NCBI GenBank assembly: GCA_037954235.1
Contig: JBBMOA010000007.1
Location: forward strand, 21,948,457 to 22,012,456
Reading direction: 5' to 3'
Source: Aulostomus chinensis
Taxonomy: Eukaryota; Chordata; Actinopteri; Syngnathiformes; Aulostomidae
DNA: 64,000 bases
In this document: in pieces, positions 1 through 12,900 of the stretch
Layout of the letters: each line of letters starts with the position of its first letter
Numbering within the stretch: position 1 is the stretch's first letter
Position numbers and translations under genes: made by a program
Notes under the pieces: model-generated
Seen by the model: the letters and a program-made list of their open reading frames with translations, nothing else
Told to the model about the DNA's origin: nothing
Database searches by the model: none

Positions 1-93
1 AAGGAATAGGATTTCAAGGGAGATGTGCTAATAATCCCAAGCTGCAGGCTCGGAAGCAGCATCCTGTGTGGCTATTTTATTGCTTTCCAAACA

Positions 94-744
94 ATGAATG
101 AACCCAGGGGTCAGGTGATGAGTTCAAGTGCTGCAGGGAGCACTGCAATAGAAGCTTCGTCGACTTCTATCAGTCCTCACGTCCTCTCATTGTCTCCAAA
201 GCTTGCCCAGAACAACTTCAGGAGGGTCAGCCGCTTAGAGGACAGCAGCCCGTATCCCATCCCTGGACTTGCTGCAGATGTCTTGCATATGCGAGTGAAA
301 GAAGGTAGCAAGATCCGCAATTTACTACGGTTTGCAACAGCTCGCATGCAGGAGGAGGGAAAAGACAATAATGGGACCTCACTGAGACAGGTAATCTTTA
401 CCGGCTCGGACAGAGGAGTCACCAAAACCATAACTTGTGCTGAGATCCTCAAACGTAAAGTTGGAGGGCTCCACCAGGTGTCCAAGCTCTACTACAAGAC
501 AGTGAATGAGGTTTGGGAGAGCTCACCAAATGGAGCACCAGGCTTAACCATGGAGAGGACAGTTCCAGCCATTTGTATTCTGCTCTCTAAAGACCCTTTA
601 AATCCCCAGGAGCCTGGATATCAAGCTCCTCAAACTGCCAGCGTTCCCACAGTGGACACAGAGAGATGCAGAGCTCAGGGTCCCCCCTCAGAGCACACAG
701 CCAAGAGACTGTGTGTGGAGGGCTGCCGCACATATGCTCCTTGA
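94..744 (+). CDS. rpp25: Ribonuclease P/MRP protein subunit p25 (Alba family)
   Basis: Single-exon gene of 216 residues. The family protein pairs with Rpp20 (Pop7) as an Alba heterodimer that binds the P3 domain of RNase P and RNase MRP RNAs in the nucleolus, for tRNA 5' processing and pre-rRNA cleavage. The Alba domain spans about residues 62-150: a GSKIRNLL segment begins at residue 71, followed by the strand QVIFTGSDRG and the helix AEILKRKV. A serine-rich N-terminus precedes it and a proline-rich, poorly ordered tail follows. The ATG at 94 was chosen because the frame runs upstream to 25 without a methionine codon; a second ATG at 118 is possible. The human orthologue is also intronless and lies beside COX5A, as here, which favours rpp25 over rpp25l. 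Which teleost duplicate this is cannot be told. Confidence 0.9.
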   Translation: MNEPRGQVMSSSAAGSTAIEASSTSISPHVLSLSPKLAQNNFRRVSRLEDSSPYPIPGLAADVLHMRVKEGSKIRNLLRFATARMQEEGKDNNGTSLRQVIFTGSDRGVTKTITCAEILKRKVGGLHQVSKLYYKTVNEVWESSPNGAPGLTMERTVPAICILLSKDPLNPQEPGYQAPQTASVPTVDTERCRAQGPPSEHTAKRLCVEGCRTYAP

Positions 745-2420
745 ACTCGACTCCGCTGAATCAAATATCAGCCTAGAATTAGGAAAGGCTCTGAATTTGC
801 CATCCATCATTAGCTATATTAGCTCTTTATCCTTTCCACAGCATATGACATGAAAGAGATGGGGTAACAGGACAGACTCCTGGGGACAGAAACTTATTTA
901 TATGAAGGATAAATGTGCTCCTCTTGTATAAATTTTCAGTAAACTGACGTGGAAAAAACGTGACAATTCTTTGAATGACGTAGCAGTACAAGTGCATGCT
1001 GAAGTGTTCATCTGTCATGAAAAAGTTTGTAGCTTAGCTGAGAAAAGTAACATAGCAGTGATTTAATAATGACAATTCACAGTATAATATCATTGTTTGT
1101 TGCTGTCCTTTTCTATTCAACTTGCCTCTATCAATGAAATAAATCAACCTCGGAAATTCACCTCAGTGTCAATTCGCTTTTTTGCAGTGTTTTGTTGTCA
1201 CATTTCTCATTCGATTAGAACTTTAATAATCTTTTTAGAATAGAAACAAATGTCACACAAAATATTGAAAGCAACAATATTACTGGAGGACTAGGGGGAA
1301 TGCCTTGCATCTGCATTCTTGCTAATGGCATGCGGCGTAAGACTCATGTGGTTGCACAAAGAAGGAAAAACTGTCAAAATCTGAAACTCTTCTGCAGCTC
1401 ATTCAAAATAACATGGGACTAATATGAATTTATTTTCTCAGTTTTTTTTTTACTCAACAACAGAACTATTCAATGTGAATAAGGTAAATTAATTACAAAT
1501 TTATATCATAAATACTGCTAAAAAACAACAACAACAATGTATTTATTCGTTGAAAAAGACCATGTGTCTGAAACTGTGAAGACACAACCGCATTTTATTA
1601 TTAGGACACTTCTTCAAATTACGTTTAAACTAGTGACTATTCTTGCAACCACAATAGATTAATGTGTACATTTTTTTTTGCAAGATTACATAAAATGCAA
1701 TACAATTTAAAAAGAAATCCATAGTCAGAGGACACAGGGGCTCACCGAGACGGTGTATGTACATGGCCCCGAATTTTGTCCTGCACCCCCACATTAAAAC
1801 CCTGCATTCTTACTATACTATTGTATTATGCTGCATATCATTTTTATTGAGATATTGTATTATACTGTGTATAATTATATTTTGATACTGTAGTATACTG
1901 CATATTGGTATTTCCCTCAAATTTTAACATCCCGAGAAAGAATTTCCAGAGAATTCATGCATATTAACAGCTGTATACTGTAATCATGAGACCTTTCAAG
2001 TAAATTATTTTTTATATGTTGATTCTGTCTGGCAAACAGTTCCAATGAAATGCACCACAGTAAAATTAAATAGTAACAGTATTCACTGCCACAACATCTG
2101 GGACAATATAACTTACAGACTTTGTGCTACTTTTACCAGGTTGTCCTAGTTATTGTCTAAGATGTGCTTCAACTATGCATACAGGAAATGTCAGAATAAT
2201 GGCACAAGGGAAATATCAGTGTGTTTCTAGCGTTTATTTGATGGCAGCTGCATTCAGGTATTTCTATGTCATCCTATGAAAGCGAATGTGGTATATTAGA
2301 TGACGTGCGAGTGCTATTTTTCAATGTTTCTCAAAAGAATAAAAGACATGCAAACATTTTGTGGTACTTTTTTATTTCTGTCTTTATGTTGAAAGCCACA
2401 GAAAACATATGAATGACCCC
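745..2420. other. rpp25 3' UTR and AT-rich spacer before cox5a
   Basis: No coding exon was seen on either strand. The first 0.4 kb is the probable rpp25 3' UTR. The rest is AT-rich with short poly(A)/poly(T) runs and a second AATAAA near 2340. It becomes GC-rich abruptly after about 2440, where the cox5a promoter begins. Confidence 0.6.
1138..1143 (+). terminator. Poly(A) signal AATAAA, probably rpp25
   Basis: Canonical hexamer 394 nt after the rpp25 stop codon, the first good signal downstream of it. It would give a 3' UTR of about 0.4 kb. Confidence 0.5.
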
Positions 2421-2425
2421 CAGTT

Positions 2426-2437
2426 TGCACATGCGCA
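2426..2437 (+). promoter_or_regulatory. NRF-1-like site in the cox5a promoter
   Basis: TGCACATGCGCA matches the palindromic NRF-1 consensus YGCGCAYGCGCR at all but one base, about 90 bp upstream of the cox5a ATG. A CACGTG E-box follows at 2447-2452. Nuclear-encoded respiratory-chain genes, cytochrome oxidase subunits included, are classic NRF-1 targets. Function here is inferred from motif and position. Confidence 0.5.
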
Positions 2438-2526
2438 AGAGGGGATCACGTGCGTGACGAGCTAGCAAGCTAGCGCTAGCGTCCTCTACGCCTCACCGGG
2501 TCCCTGTAGCTGGCTGTCCCTTCATC

Positions 2527-5011
2527 ATGTTCCGAGCAGCCGTCCAACTGTCTGTCTCCGGTGTCCGGAGTTTAACTCGAACAAGGCCAGCGTTCCAAGG
2601 TATTTACCATTTTTGATTGTTATCATTTAATTTAGCAGTCTAGTGAACAGCTCGAGCGAAGTTATAGCGGGAAGAGCAGTGGCTGCACATATCATGCAAG
2701 CTAACATTAGCCTACCCGCAGGTACTATCACCTTTGACTACATGCCACAGGGTCACACTTGAAGCTCTATCAGGAAACGACACTGGTGAACGTGTCAAAC
2801 GGCAACTGTCCGCTTAAGCCGACGGCTTGCCCCCGCTTAAATGTCCCCTTTTACAGCCCGGTCGAGTCTGTCCTTGCCATGACCCAGTTGGAAGGCTCCC
2901 ACTCGGGCCTTGTAGTTGTGCTAGTGATGCTAACGACTTCATTAAAGCTTGGTTAATTATTAGCTAAGGTACGTGTTTGTGCTGTGGGCGTCCACCGGTT
3001 GCTCAAGTGTCACTACTCTGCTCATTCCGTCCTCTCACTTGAGTCCCACCATCCATATATCATGTTATTTAGCTATATCGTGCCGGTCTTCAGTCTGAGG
3101 GTCATATCGGGACGTTGGCACGGTTCCCTCTACCTAGACTGCATTTGTCATGTTGCACTTCACGGGCTGCAGATATCCTTGACTGTGGACCGTTTGCCCT
3201 TCCGCATCAGCTGATATTTGACGGCGTCCGTATTATTCGGCGGTTGATTTGTATAATAAGATTACCATATGATCACTGCTGTCTTGCAGCTGTATTGGCC
3301 TCCAGGTGTTACTCACATGGGAAACAAGAGACTGATGAGGAGTTTGATGCCCGCTGGGTCGCCTATTTTAACAAGCCAGACATTGATGCTTGGGAACTGA
3401 GGAAAGGTAAGAACATGGCATTACAGTCAGGCAAAGCCACTAAAACTTTTAATATGAGAAATATGTTGTTTCCGCTGCTTTGGGTGTGGCATCAAATATT
3501 TGGTCTGATCTGAAGTCTGCTGCAGCACAAGATGTGAAATAAACAGATGATAGATCTTAATTTAGTAGGTGGGAATTTTTTTGTTCTTCATTTCAGTGTT
3601 CAATCATTTAGCTCTGTTTCAGAGGGCTTTTGACAATAAACCGATTGAGGATTAATTTTTATTCATCCAAATTCTTAATTTCCATTAGTCACATTTTCTG
3701 CTCTTATTTGTTACTTTAAAACATAAAATATTTGCATTGGTTTATAATTAAGATGTGGCAGATTATTTAAGGTTTTATTTAGAGGTGGGCAGGACATGAC
3801 TCTGAAGTTTATCACTATTTCATTGCTTTTTGTTATATATGTTTTATATATGTTTTGATAAAAACAATCTAAATTGTGAATTAAAATGCCTTTTATTGAC
3901 GAGTGATGATCTCACTCAAGAATAAAGAATAACAAATTGTAAATGTCGACAATGTTAAATGTTTTTAAGAGCCACTCAAGCAAAATGATATTCCTGAATT
4001 TGAATTCCTACATAAAGTACAGAAGCGAGAATACCAGTCTGCTGGGGTGACGCTGCAGTGTAAAGTGAATTATACCTTTCCCTATGCCCCCACCCCCCAA
4101 AAAAACATTGCTCTCCTAAAATATTTGTCTAGTTGGACTAGCTTTACATATTGTGTATCTTTTTGTAGGTTTTTTTTGTATTTTTTTCATGGGGGGGGGG
4201 GGTCCATATGCTAGTTTATCAACCAGCTTCTGATCACATCTGTATCTTTCTGCCTTAACTCAAGCAACACAGCTTAGAACATCAACACCAAGCACATGTT
4301 GAGTAAGCGGATGTGGTCTGAGGTAACGGGCACATTGTTTCTTGAAGATGTAGGTGTCGAGTCACAAACACTGAGTTTCATTTTTGAAGCAGGCAAAGTT
4401 GTTTCCTAAAACAGCAGGGCACTTTTGCAAGCACCTCTCAAAAAAGGCTAACTTTTAGTTGTTCAGCCACAGATTAATACGCATTTGACGTATTAGTAAA
4501 GATATTTGACTCTGGATGTATTTTAAGGATCGCTGCCAAATAGTTAGTGGTAACTTTATCACCCTGTAGTGTAGTGTGTGTCTACTTTTATTGTTGGATT
4601 GTTTGACAGGAGACAGAATTACTTGTTAACTCGGGCTGATAATATAAATGCAGATTTCTCGGTGAAATTCTGTGCTTCCATGTTGCAGGGATGAACACGT
4701 TGGTCAGTTACGATCTTGTGCCTGAACCAAAGATTCTCGATGCAGCTCTTCGAGCCTGTCGAAGGTTAAACGACTTGGCCAGTACCATCCGAATTTTGGA
4801 AGCTGTGAAGGTGAGAGTAAGCTGCTGTTTAGTTGGCTTCCAGTGAAGCTAACAAAAATGATTGGCTAATGAATAACAAGGTTTGTTAATTCTACAGGAT
4901 AAAGCCGGTCCCCACAAAGACATTTACCCGTATGTCATCCAGGAGCTGAGGCCAACATTAGACGAGCTTGGAATCTCCACGCCTGAAGAGCTGGGCATCG
5001 ATAAAGTATAG
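2527..5011 (+). CDS. cox5a: Cytochrome c oxidase subunit 5A, mitochondrial
   Basis: Four coding exons: 2527-2599, 3290-3406, 4689-4810 and 4898-5011, giving 141 residues. This is a nuclear-encoded, matrix-facing peripheral subunit of complex IV that contacts COX1 and helps assembly; it is the known site of 3,5-diiodothyronine binding. The first 32 residues are basic and hydroxylated (MFRAAVQLSV...) and read as a mitochondrial presequence. The mature chain starts near SHGKQETDEEFDARW and is 109 residues, the same size as in mammals. It carries the family segments NKPDIDAWELRKG, LVPEPKILDAALRACRRLND and YPYVIQELRPTLDELGI. All junctions are GT-AG with conserved phase. A further intron seems to lie in the 3' UTR (donor near 5016, acceptor near 5091). 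Identity is secure. Confidence 0.96.
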
Positions 5012-5214
5012 ACAAGTAAGTATCAAAATCCTCTGAAATGATGTTGTATGTCTTCCTTCCTGTATTTCTAACTGAATCTTGTTTATTTCAGATCTAATGA
5101 TGGCGCAGGCCCCAGGACACAGAGCCCTTGTACTTACATGTTTGCCTCATAATACGTCTGATATTTAATTTGACCTTTATTAAGTTCTTGTGCTTGTAAA
5201 ATATTGATGAACCT

Positions 5215-5220
5215 AATAAA
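5215..5220 (+). terminator. Poly(A) signal AATAAA of cox5a
   Basis: Hexamer about 200 nt after the stop codon, downstream of the likely 3' UTR intron. A T-rich and GT-containing stretch follows, as expected for a cleavage site. Confidence 0.65.
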
Positions 5221-5229
5221 GGAAAATCT

Positions 5230-6780
5230 ATCTTTATCGAGTGTCACAAATACTTTGGGATATTTTAAAATGGTTTGAACTTACAGGAGCAATACGTGGT
5301 TACAAGTTGCTTTACTAGACGGTGCATGTTGTTGGTGTGATATCACTTTGTGCCAGCAGGGAGCAGCATTTTCACATGAATGTAAAAAAAACAAAAACAA
5401 AAAACAGTCAAATGTGCTCAGTCCATATTGCATCTGTTTTCATTTCAGGGAAAATGTAAGTGCTTGTAAAATAAACATGTTCAAAAGGTAAATGGTGCAG
5501 TGCTATCGTCAATGCTATAACAGCCATTTTCAAAATAATTCTCAAAGCCTGAAAGAGGAAACATTGATTCCTGATATTGTACGGTTCTACTTCTATTTGG
5601 ATTTTTTCCAGTATTTTGAATCTAAAAGTGAGTTAGAGGTGTCCAGCCTCTCAACTGTAAATATGTGCTGACTTGTTTATCTTTGCAGATTTAACATCTT
5701 GCAGGTGGATTAGAGGATTCAACCGTTTTAATTCACACGCTGAAAGACCGACTGGCAGATTAGTCAATAATTAAAATAATTGCCAGATATGAATAACGGC
5801 GAGCTAGTAAATTACCGTAATGTAGGGATTATACTAGAGCAAAATGTGTTGCAAATTGAAGTCATGCAGGTAATACCGACAGAGCTTTTAAGATATTTTA
5901 ATTATTTTGAGTGAAGGACTTAAGGAATAGTAATAAGCTATGATAAAATGAGAATTCCTAACGCTATAAAGAGTGAGGTGATAAGATGATTAATGTGTAA
6001 TAAGATGTGTGCCACATTATCTGTATGGAACGACAGCTTTTAGAACTATTTTGAAAAGTAGTTTTGGATTAATACTTGATTAAACATGCCAATTTTTAGT
6101 TTTGATAGTCTTCAAGTGAAAGTGAAAAATCTAGCAAAGAAATTTTTTGTGTTGCTCTGAGTTTGTCAAGCACAATCCACAGTTTGTGTCATGAGTGCAC
6201 CATTTGACCACTTTGTAAAGAAGTGTAGGGGTTTTATATCGAGTAATAATAAGTTGTTTTTTAATCCTCTCCTTTGTCTTATTCAGACACAACAATGTCC
6301 GACTAGTTACTTTAGACTACGCGAGGGATGTAGAGGAAGGAAGAGGAGTCGCGAGAAGGAAAGATTATTCATTAAAATGGGGACACATTTGTGCGTAAGA
6401 GCATTTCATGAATGAAGCAGCAAAAGTAGTTACCTTCCACGTCCTGTATTAAATAGAAATGAGAAATGTGAGAGGGTTGAAACAATCTTCACCTCTGGGT
6501 GAAGAAACGAGAGCAATTTCAATATGAATGCGACGAACGGATTTATGCGTCCTTTTTTTGCAACAGCGAAGGGACGGTAGCAGGGGCTGTTTTCCTACGT
6601 GGAACGTAGGCAAGGCAACTGGGTGAGCTTTACGCACAGGGAGGGCGGGCCTCTCATTCATCCAAGTTGGGGGTGTAAACCACTCAGTCAAGACAATCAA
6701 AGATGTTTGAGTTTCCATGCGCAGTGACCAGCAGGGAGGTGAGGCAGCGCTGAGCACTACCACCCCTCCTCCAGCTCAGA
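5230..6780. other. Intergenic spacer between cox5a and arid3b
   Basis: AT-rich, with no exon-like open frame supported by splice sites. The last part, from about 6590, becomes GC-rich and purine/pyrimidine mixed and is probably the arid3b promoter and 5' UTR. Confidence 0.5.
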
Positions 6781-6923
6781 TCCCTCCGGCCTCCTACACA
6801 CCACCGGGACTTCTAAATCACCGTTTGATAAGAAGAATCTCCAATAAACACAAAAGGTCATGCGATGCGATTTATTAGTGCCACAGGAAAGAAGGAAAAA
6901 CTAGATACGAGCTGTCGGCGGTG

Positions 6924-9900
6924 ATGGATTACTCGAAGGCGCAAACGGTGAGTGTCGACGACTGGTAACGCTCCTACTCGTGTTTGATACAGTAACAAAG
7001 CAGATGACCAGTTACCAACATCCGCACTTTGAACTTCTTGTTGTGTAGCTTAAATTATTTCCATGAAAATCCTCTCGCTTAACATTTATGTGCACTGGTG
7101 CATTTTTTTTCTTGACGATAAGATTTAAGAAATTGAGTAAATCTTGCCTTCTTTGAGAAGAAGAGCGGTTGTTTCGTGGCAATTTAAATGCGTTTTCGGT
7201 TCATGTATTTTTCACACCGTCGAGCACCGGTCCAACTCTGAAAGAGCCTTTTGAGGCCGACCGTGGCCTCTGTTTTGAGGAAAAGTTCTCACGTATTTAA
7301 AGCTGCTGAATGAAAGTTTGAGTTTGATCGAATAAACACACGACGCAGAGTGTTGAGACAAACACATTTGCCTTCTTCAGCCCTTGCGCGTCTGTTTTTG
7401 CTGAAGTTAACAGGGAACCGAATGTGAAGTTTTTCCTTCAATTAAAAACAGCTTAGAAAACAGTAGGATGCACACCAGAGGCCTTCCTCTCTGAAAGTCT
7501 CCTGTTTGTATTCCTCAGTCCAGTTTATCTGAGGAGACCAGCGCTGCCAGTTGTCCCCAGCCCAGTCCTGCTGCTGGGGTGAAGCTGGAGGCGCTGATGG
7601 AGCAGCTGCAGAGACAACAAGAAGCCAAGTTAGACCTGAACCTGCAGGGCCAACACCTTCTTCAAGCCCAGCTGCTGTTTGCTCAACATGCTGCCGCCGC
7701 TGCAGCTGCAGCCAGAGCTTCGGGATCCAGGCTGGACTTAAGCAAAGCAGATGGACAGACTTATCAAGCAGCTCAGCAGGCTTTGAACAGAATGGAAGCT
7801 GACGAAGAAGATGATGACTCAGATGAGGAAGAGCAGGAGATGGCGGAGCCTGACGAGAACGACGAAGAGGAAGAAGAAGAAGAAGACGAGGCTCATCAGC
7901 AGGCGAAAAAGTCCAGACAACAGCAGCTTCCAGGCTTTCCCTTCAATCTTTACTCCTCGTCTCATTCTGCTGCTGCTGGGAAGCAACTGTCCTCATCGCC
8001 ACCTCCAAATATCAAACAGGAGCATGAGGAGAAGGACCTGACGTCTCCTGCAGGACAACCGGCCTTCACATCACCAAACGGCGTCACTGACTGGGGCTAC
8101 GATGAGGCTTTCAAACAAGTAAGTCTCTTCTTATATTTACAGTAGTTTCCAAAGCGCTGACTACTTTTTTACAGGTTGAAAAAAAAAATCCTGCCTCCAT
8201 GTTAATTGCTGGCTTCCCCCTTCTGTCCTCTGTGTCCTCCCATGTGGAGGAGCGTGCCCCTTTTGGCAAGATGCCTAAACTTGATAGTGTTTAATTGCCA
8301 CCGGGGCCAGAGATCATTGCTTCAGCCATACTTCACATCATGTCTCACACTTTTGGGAAGGGTGTTCATGCCTCTGGCCCGGCTAATTGACCTTGGCTTT
8401 GGTCCAGTCCTAGCCGTTCCAGGCAGCCGGTTCAGGCCTGATAGAGACATAGTACCACAAGATCAGAGGATAAATGAAATGGTTTAGTATGGGGACGATT
8501 TTCTCCCACCACATCTATTTTGAACAAAGCTGGTATTGAATATGAAACCTAAACTAGTTTTATGTATTCCTCCATGGATGTTTTCTTTCTCTATAGAAGC
8601 TGATCTGATAGGTCCTTCTGTGTATGTTGCCCTTGCAAAGGCCCCACTTCAATACAATACATACAGTTTAATGAGGCCTGTGGGTAGAGGGACAGCTGGG
8701 TTACACCCTTGCAGCATACCAGCAAGAAACTTCCAGTAGTTTCACTGGAGCAGAATGACTTTTAGTGTTTATCAGGAGTTTTACACACCATTTGCAAGGA
8801 TACAATGGATGTTTACATGGGAATTTTCCCTTACATTAAGTGTGGAGTTCTGTCTCAACAGTCCCGGAACATCTCACTGCTGCTCAGTGGATAGCTTTGC
8901 ATAATTCAGTTGTCGCTTAGCAACACTAAATGGCAGTGTAATTTAGATTCTTAGTGATCAATACCTTTTATATAGCTGCTGCTGTGACAATGTGCTCCAC
9001 CTTCTCAGCCTCACTATGTGTTCTGTGTTCCAAATGTCTTTGTTTTAAATTTAAGTTTCGTAGTATTAAACACAGGTGGAGGCGCTGTTAAATGTTGGCT
9101 TTTGTTCACAGGGACTCGGTGTCGTGGCAACATCCGTGTACATTTCCAGATAATCTCTTTAATTCCTCGGTTAATCAGGCAACTTTTGAAGATGCTGTAC
9201 AAGCTTCTCCATGCAGGGCAGCCATTGTTCGCTCCTTGTGTGCGGTCTCACTGTAAATGTGGCGTGGGCGGTGATAAAGAGCCCCCGTTCGCTTACAGCA
9301 CAGCACGGGGCCACACAAATGATCCTGACTTGTATGGGGAGATTAAAGGCCCAATAATTTGATTTGGATTAAAAAATTGGTCCCCCCTGTGGTTACATTG
9401 AAAGTTGGTGAGAGCTAAGTTTTCACTTTTGGACTACTGGAGCAGTAGAATCATTTACAATTGACCTCATTAGAAGAAGTTTTTTTTGTGTGGTTTTTTT
9501 AATGCAGTTCCATGTAATGAGGTGACAATTAAAATAAAGTCTCCTATCTTGAAAGGTTTAGAGTTTAGAATTACTTTCAAGTATAATCAAAATTTGCTTC
9601 ATAATGTGTCATTTATCTCTATAAAGTGATCTAAAAGAGTAATAAAAGCGAGCCTTTTTCATGAAACAAAAGAAACCTTTTCCTGACCTACATACTGAAT
9701 ACTATCAGGATTCCCAGGGCTGGATGTGTGAAAGCTCTGTGAGCAATTAACTGAGAGCTCTTTGTTAATAGATCCACAGTAGGTCTCACTTGCTCATCAA
9801 TAAGAGGGGGAGGGTTTTATTTCCATGTGATGGTGAAAAGACTGGGATGTTTATCTACCTTCACATCAATAGGCTTTCTGCCGGGGGAGTAGAAGTCCTT

Positions 9901-12900
9901 TATTAGAAATTCTACGACAAAGCTATTACGTATGTTAAAAGCTCTGCTTCCACCGGGGCCTGGAAAGTGGGTGTAATATACAGCTGGTCTGTTAACATCA
10001 GCTAAAAACGGAGAAATAGAGCATGGATTCTCTCGGTATGAAAAGGGAGATGTTAAAAGATAATGTCGGGGCTTATTGTGTGTCAGCATTTACAGTTTGA
10101 ACAGTGTTTCTCCTGTAAACACCAGGAGAGCTGCAATTGGACAGGAATCCAACAGTTGTTTGGTTCCCATGTGTTTTATAGTGGAAAGTATGATATGTTA
10201 TCATTTTGAAGTCGCCACATCAGACATTTAAAACAGACAAATAATGACGAAATCGAAAGTTGGATGGTTGAGAGGAAAGGCAAAACAAGTTGGTGTCACA
10301 AGGGTGATAACTGAAGCATTTGATACTTTCAATTATGAAAACATGTTTTGTTGTCTGACACACACATGCTTGTTTCGATATAAAACACGGGGATGAACCG
10401 AATGGCGTGGGAGTAATTACCTGCATAAGTTGACAGGAAAAACTCCCAATACAAACCAAAGTATTGTGATTCCGTAAAAGCTGAAACTTGAGCAACAATT
10501 CTGCTAAATAAAGCCATTATTATATCAATTTTAGATGGAAAAAAAAAAGAGGTATAATGTAAGAATCTTTTCAGACTGTCAACTGACCTTTCTCAAGATG
10601 CTCACCATTTTCTGCTAAACATTTTATTTCCATATTTGCGGCATCATAATGTGACTCTCGGTGTGCGTTGGCGGGACAATAACCGCTCAGCAGGCTTTTC
10701 CACACGGTTGCACACATACTGCCCTCCACTCACATTTTTAACCTTTAACTGTCATGTTAAGGGGGAGGTGATGGAGGAATAACATGTCACATTAAACTAC
10801 CTAATGAGAATTCAGTTTATGTGTAATCTCTTCCACTGTGCACTGCTATAAACAAACCTCCCTTTAAGAAAGAAGTATTTACACATTGCAGTAAAACAGG
10901 CAACCATATGCTTTCAGAGGTGGGTCAAAATACCCACAACAGGCCTGAGCTGCAGCTTTGAGCAGGAATGGTAATTTAGGACTCAGCATCCTTTTTGTTT
11001 GCTTTATTTTAGTCATGATCTCTGTCCTGATCTTCCGATACAGTATCAAAGGTACTTAAAGTATACTGGCTATATTTGTACTCTGCAACATTTGCATGTA
11101 CACAACATTTGTGGTCTGTAGTGAGAGGTTTGTATGTAGGCTCTTCCACAGTCAGATATTTGTATAGAAGCTGCATTTGTAGTCTGCACTCAGCTGTGTG
11201 TACATCGGCCGCACTTTTTGTCCGGTGATTGTCGCCATACTCCTTTTCATTAAAGCGGGCAATTAAAGTAAACGCGATTCTTCTCTCCTCGGGTGCGTTT
11301 GCAGAGAGGAAGTGCCATCTGGGCCGAGGACAACGAGGGAGGAAAAGCAAGAGGAGAACCATCTAGGGACTTTGCCAAGGTTGGTAGATTTGTTAGATCT
11401 ACTGTATACACACAAGAAAACCTCTGACATTATCTCGACTCAACATATTTCTCTTTTATCTTGCAGCTTTATGAACTGGATAATGACCCTCAAAGGAAGG
11501 AATTTCTTGATGAATTGTTTGTCTTCATGCAGAAACGAGGTAAGACTCTGAGCCTTGGTTTTACACGTCTTTGTTATTGTTTGGAGCCGAGTCTTCTTAA
11601 GGTTTCTGAATGCATCAAATAAAATGTCAGTGTAGTTTTGGAATTTTGACAATTTAGCTGGTTGAGCCGGGATTCCGGTAGCAGGCCGATTTGAGGATAG
11701 ACTGATCTTCAGATGAGCTGAAATGGTTGTTTTTCTTTAATGTAAACACGCTGTCATAAAATTTGTACAACTCTGGATAATTTAAAGACTGTTACTGCTT
11801 TTAAATGGGCTGCAAAGCTATAAACCAGCTAGAAAATAAGAGCTTGAAAGAAGAATCCAGCTGTACATCCTGCCTTTAAACATGGTGTTAACATTCACAT
11901 TGCCCATCTGTGTTAATAGTGCCTGCATTTCATTCAGTCTTTCTAAATGAAATTAAAAGGAACAGTCGGTCATCTTCTTGGCCCAAGGTCACGGTTGTGC
12001 CGTATGTGCTCGTCGGTGCCAAGTATTTATCTTAAGCACAAAGTAATCTAATCTTCTGCAGCTTCTGTTTAGCCGACTTAATTTACTTCAGATCAGGATT
12101 GTGAGGGTTAGCTGTCAACCCTGTGATTGGCAGGCCCTGCTGCTCTTAAAAATCGTCCAGGCTCAGCACTCAAATCAATGCAACTGAGTTGCTGTGTGGA
12201 GTCACCCCTCCCCCCATCCATGTGAAATAAGCCTCGCTAGACAAATCTATCCACACAGGAGCAATGCTAAGCCATTTTACCTGACATTAATCTCAGGTAT
12301 TTAGGTGGGGAGGTCACACAATGTCCTCCTTTCCCTGCTTCTGAGTGCCTTTTAATAGACGGAAAGGGCAACGAGTACAAATCAAAGATGGTCATTCATT
12401 GTATTCGTTCTCCTTCATTCAGGAACTCCTGTGAACCGTATCCCCATCATGGCCAAACAGGTGCTGGACCTGTATAGACTTTACAAGCTTGTGACAGAAA
12501 AGGGAGGCCTGGTGGAGGTTATTAACAAGAAGATCTGGAGGGAGATCACCAGAGGGCTAAACCTGCCAACGTCCATCACCAGTGCAGCCTTCACCCTCCG
12601 CACCCAGTAGGTGTCTCATCACAACAAGTCAGATGAGTCTTGAGTTAAAATGAGACTTCACAAAGCTGATAATTGTCTGATGATTTAATACCATTTAAGC
12701 GAATGCAGTCAACTCTAAAAGGATTAAAACCTTAATAACCTCAAATCAATACTGTTTTTTGCACACATTCAGAACCAGTCCAAGTCTTGATGGGGGCCTA
12801 AGCACATGAACGCTTCCATTATCAATGTTGTATTGCTTACAAAAGTGGCTCCCAAACATACAAATCCCATCCTGTGGTACCCATCTGTCTCCACAGATAG

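Noticed and set aside
6449..6763. 104-codon minus-strand frame upstream of arid3b
   Set aside because: It overlaps the arid3b promoter/5' UTR region and shows no conserved domain or splice context.
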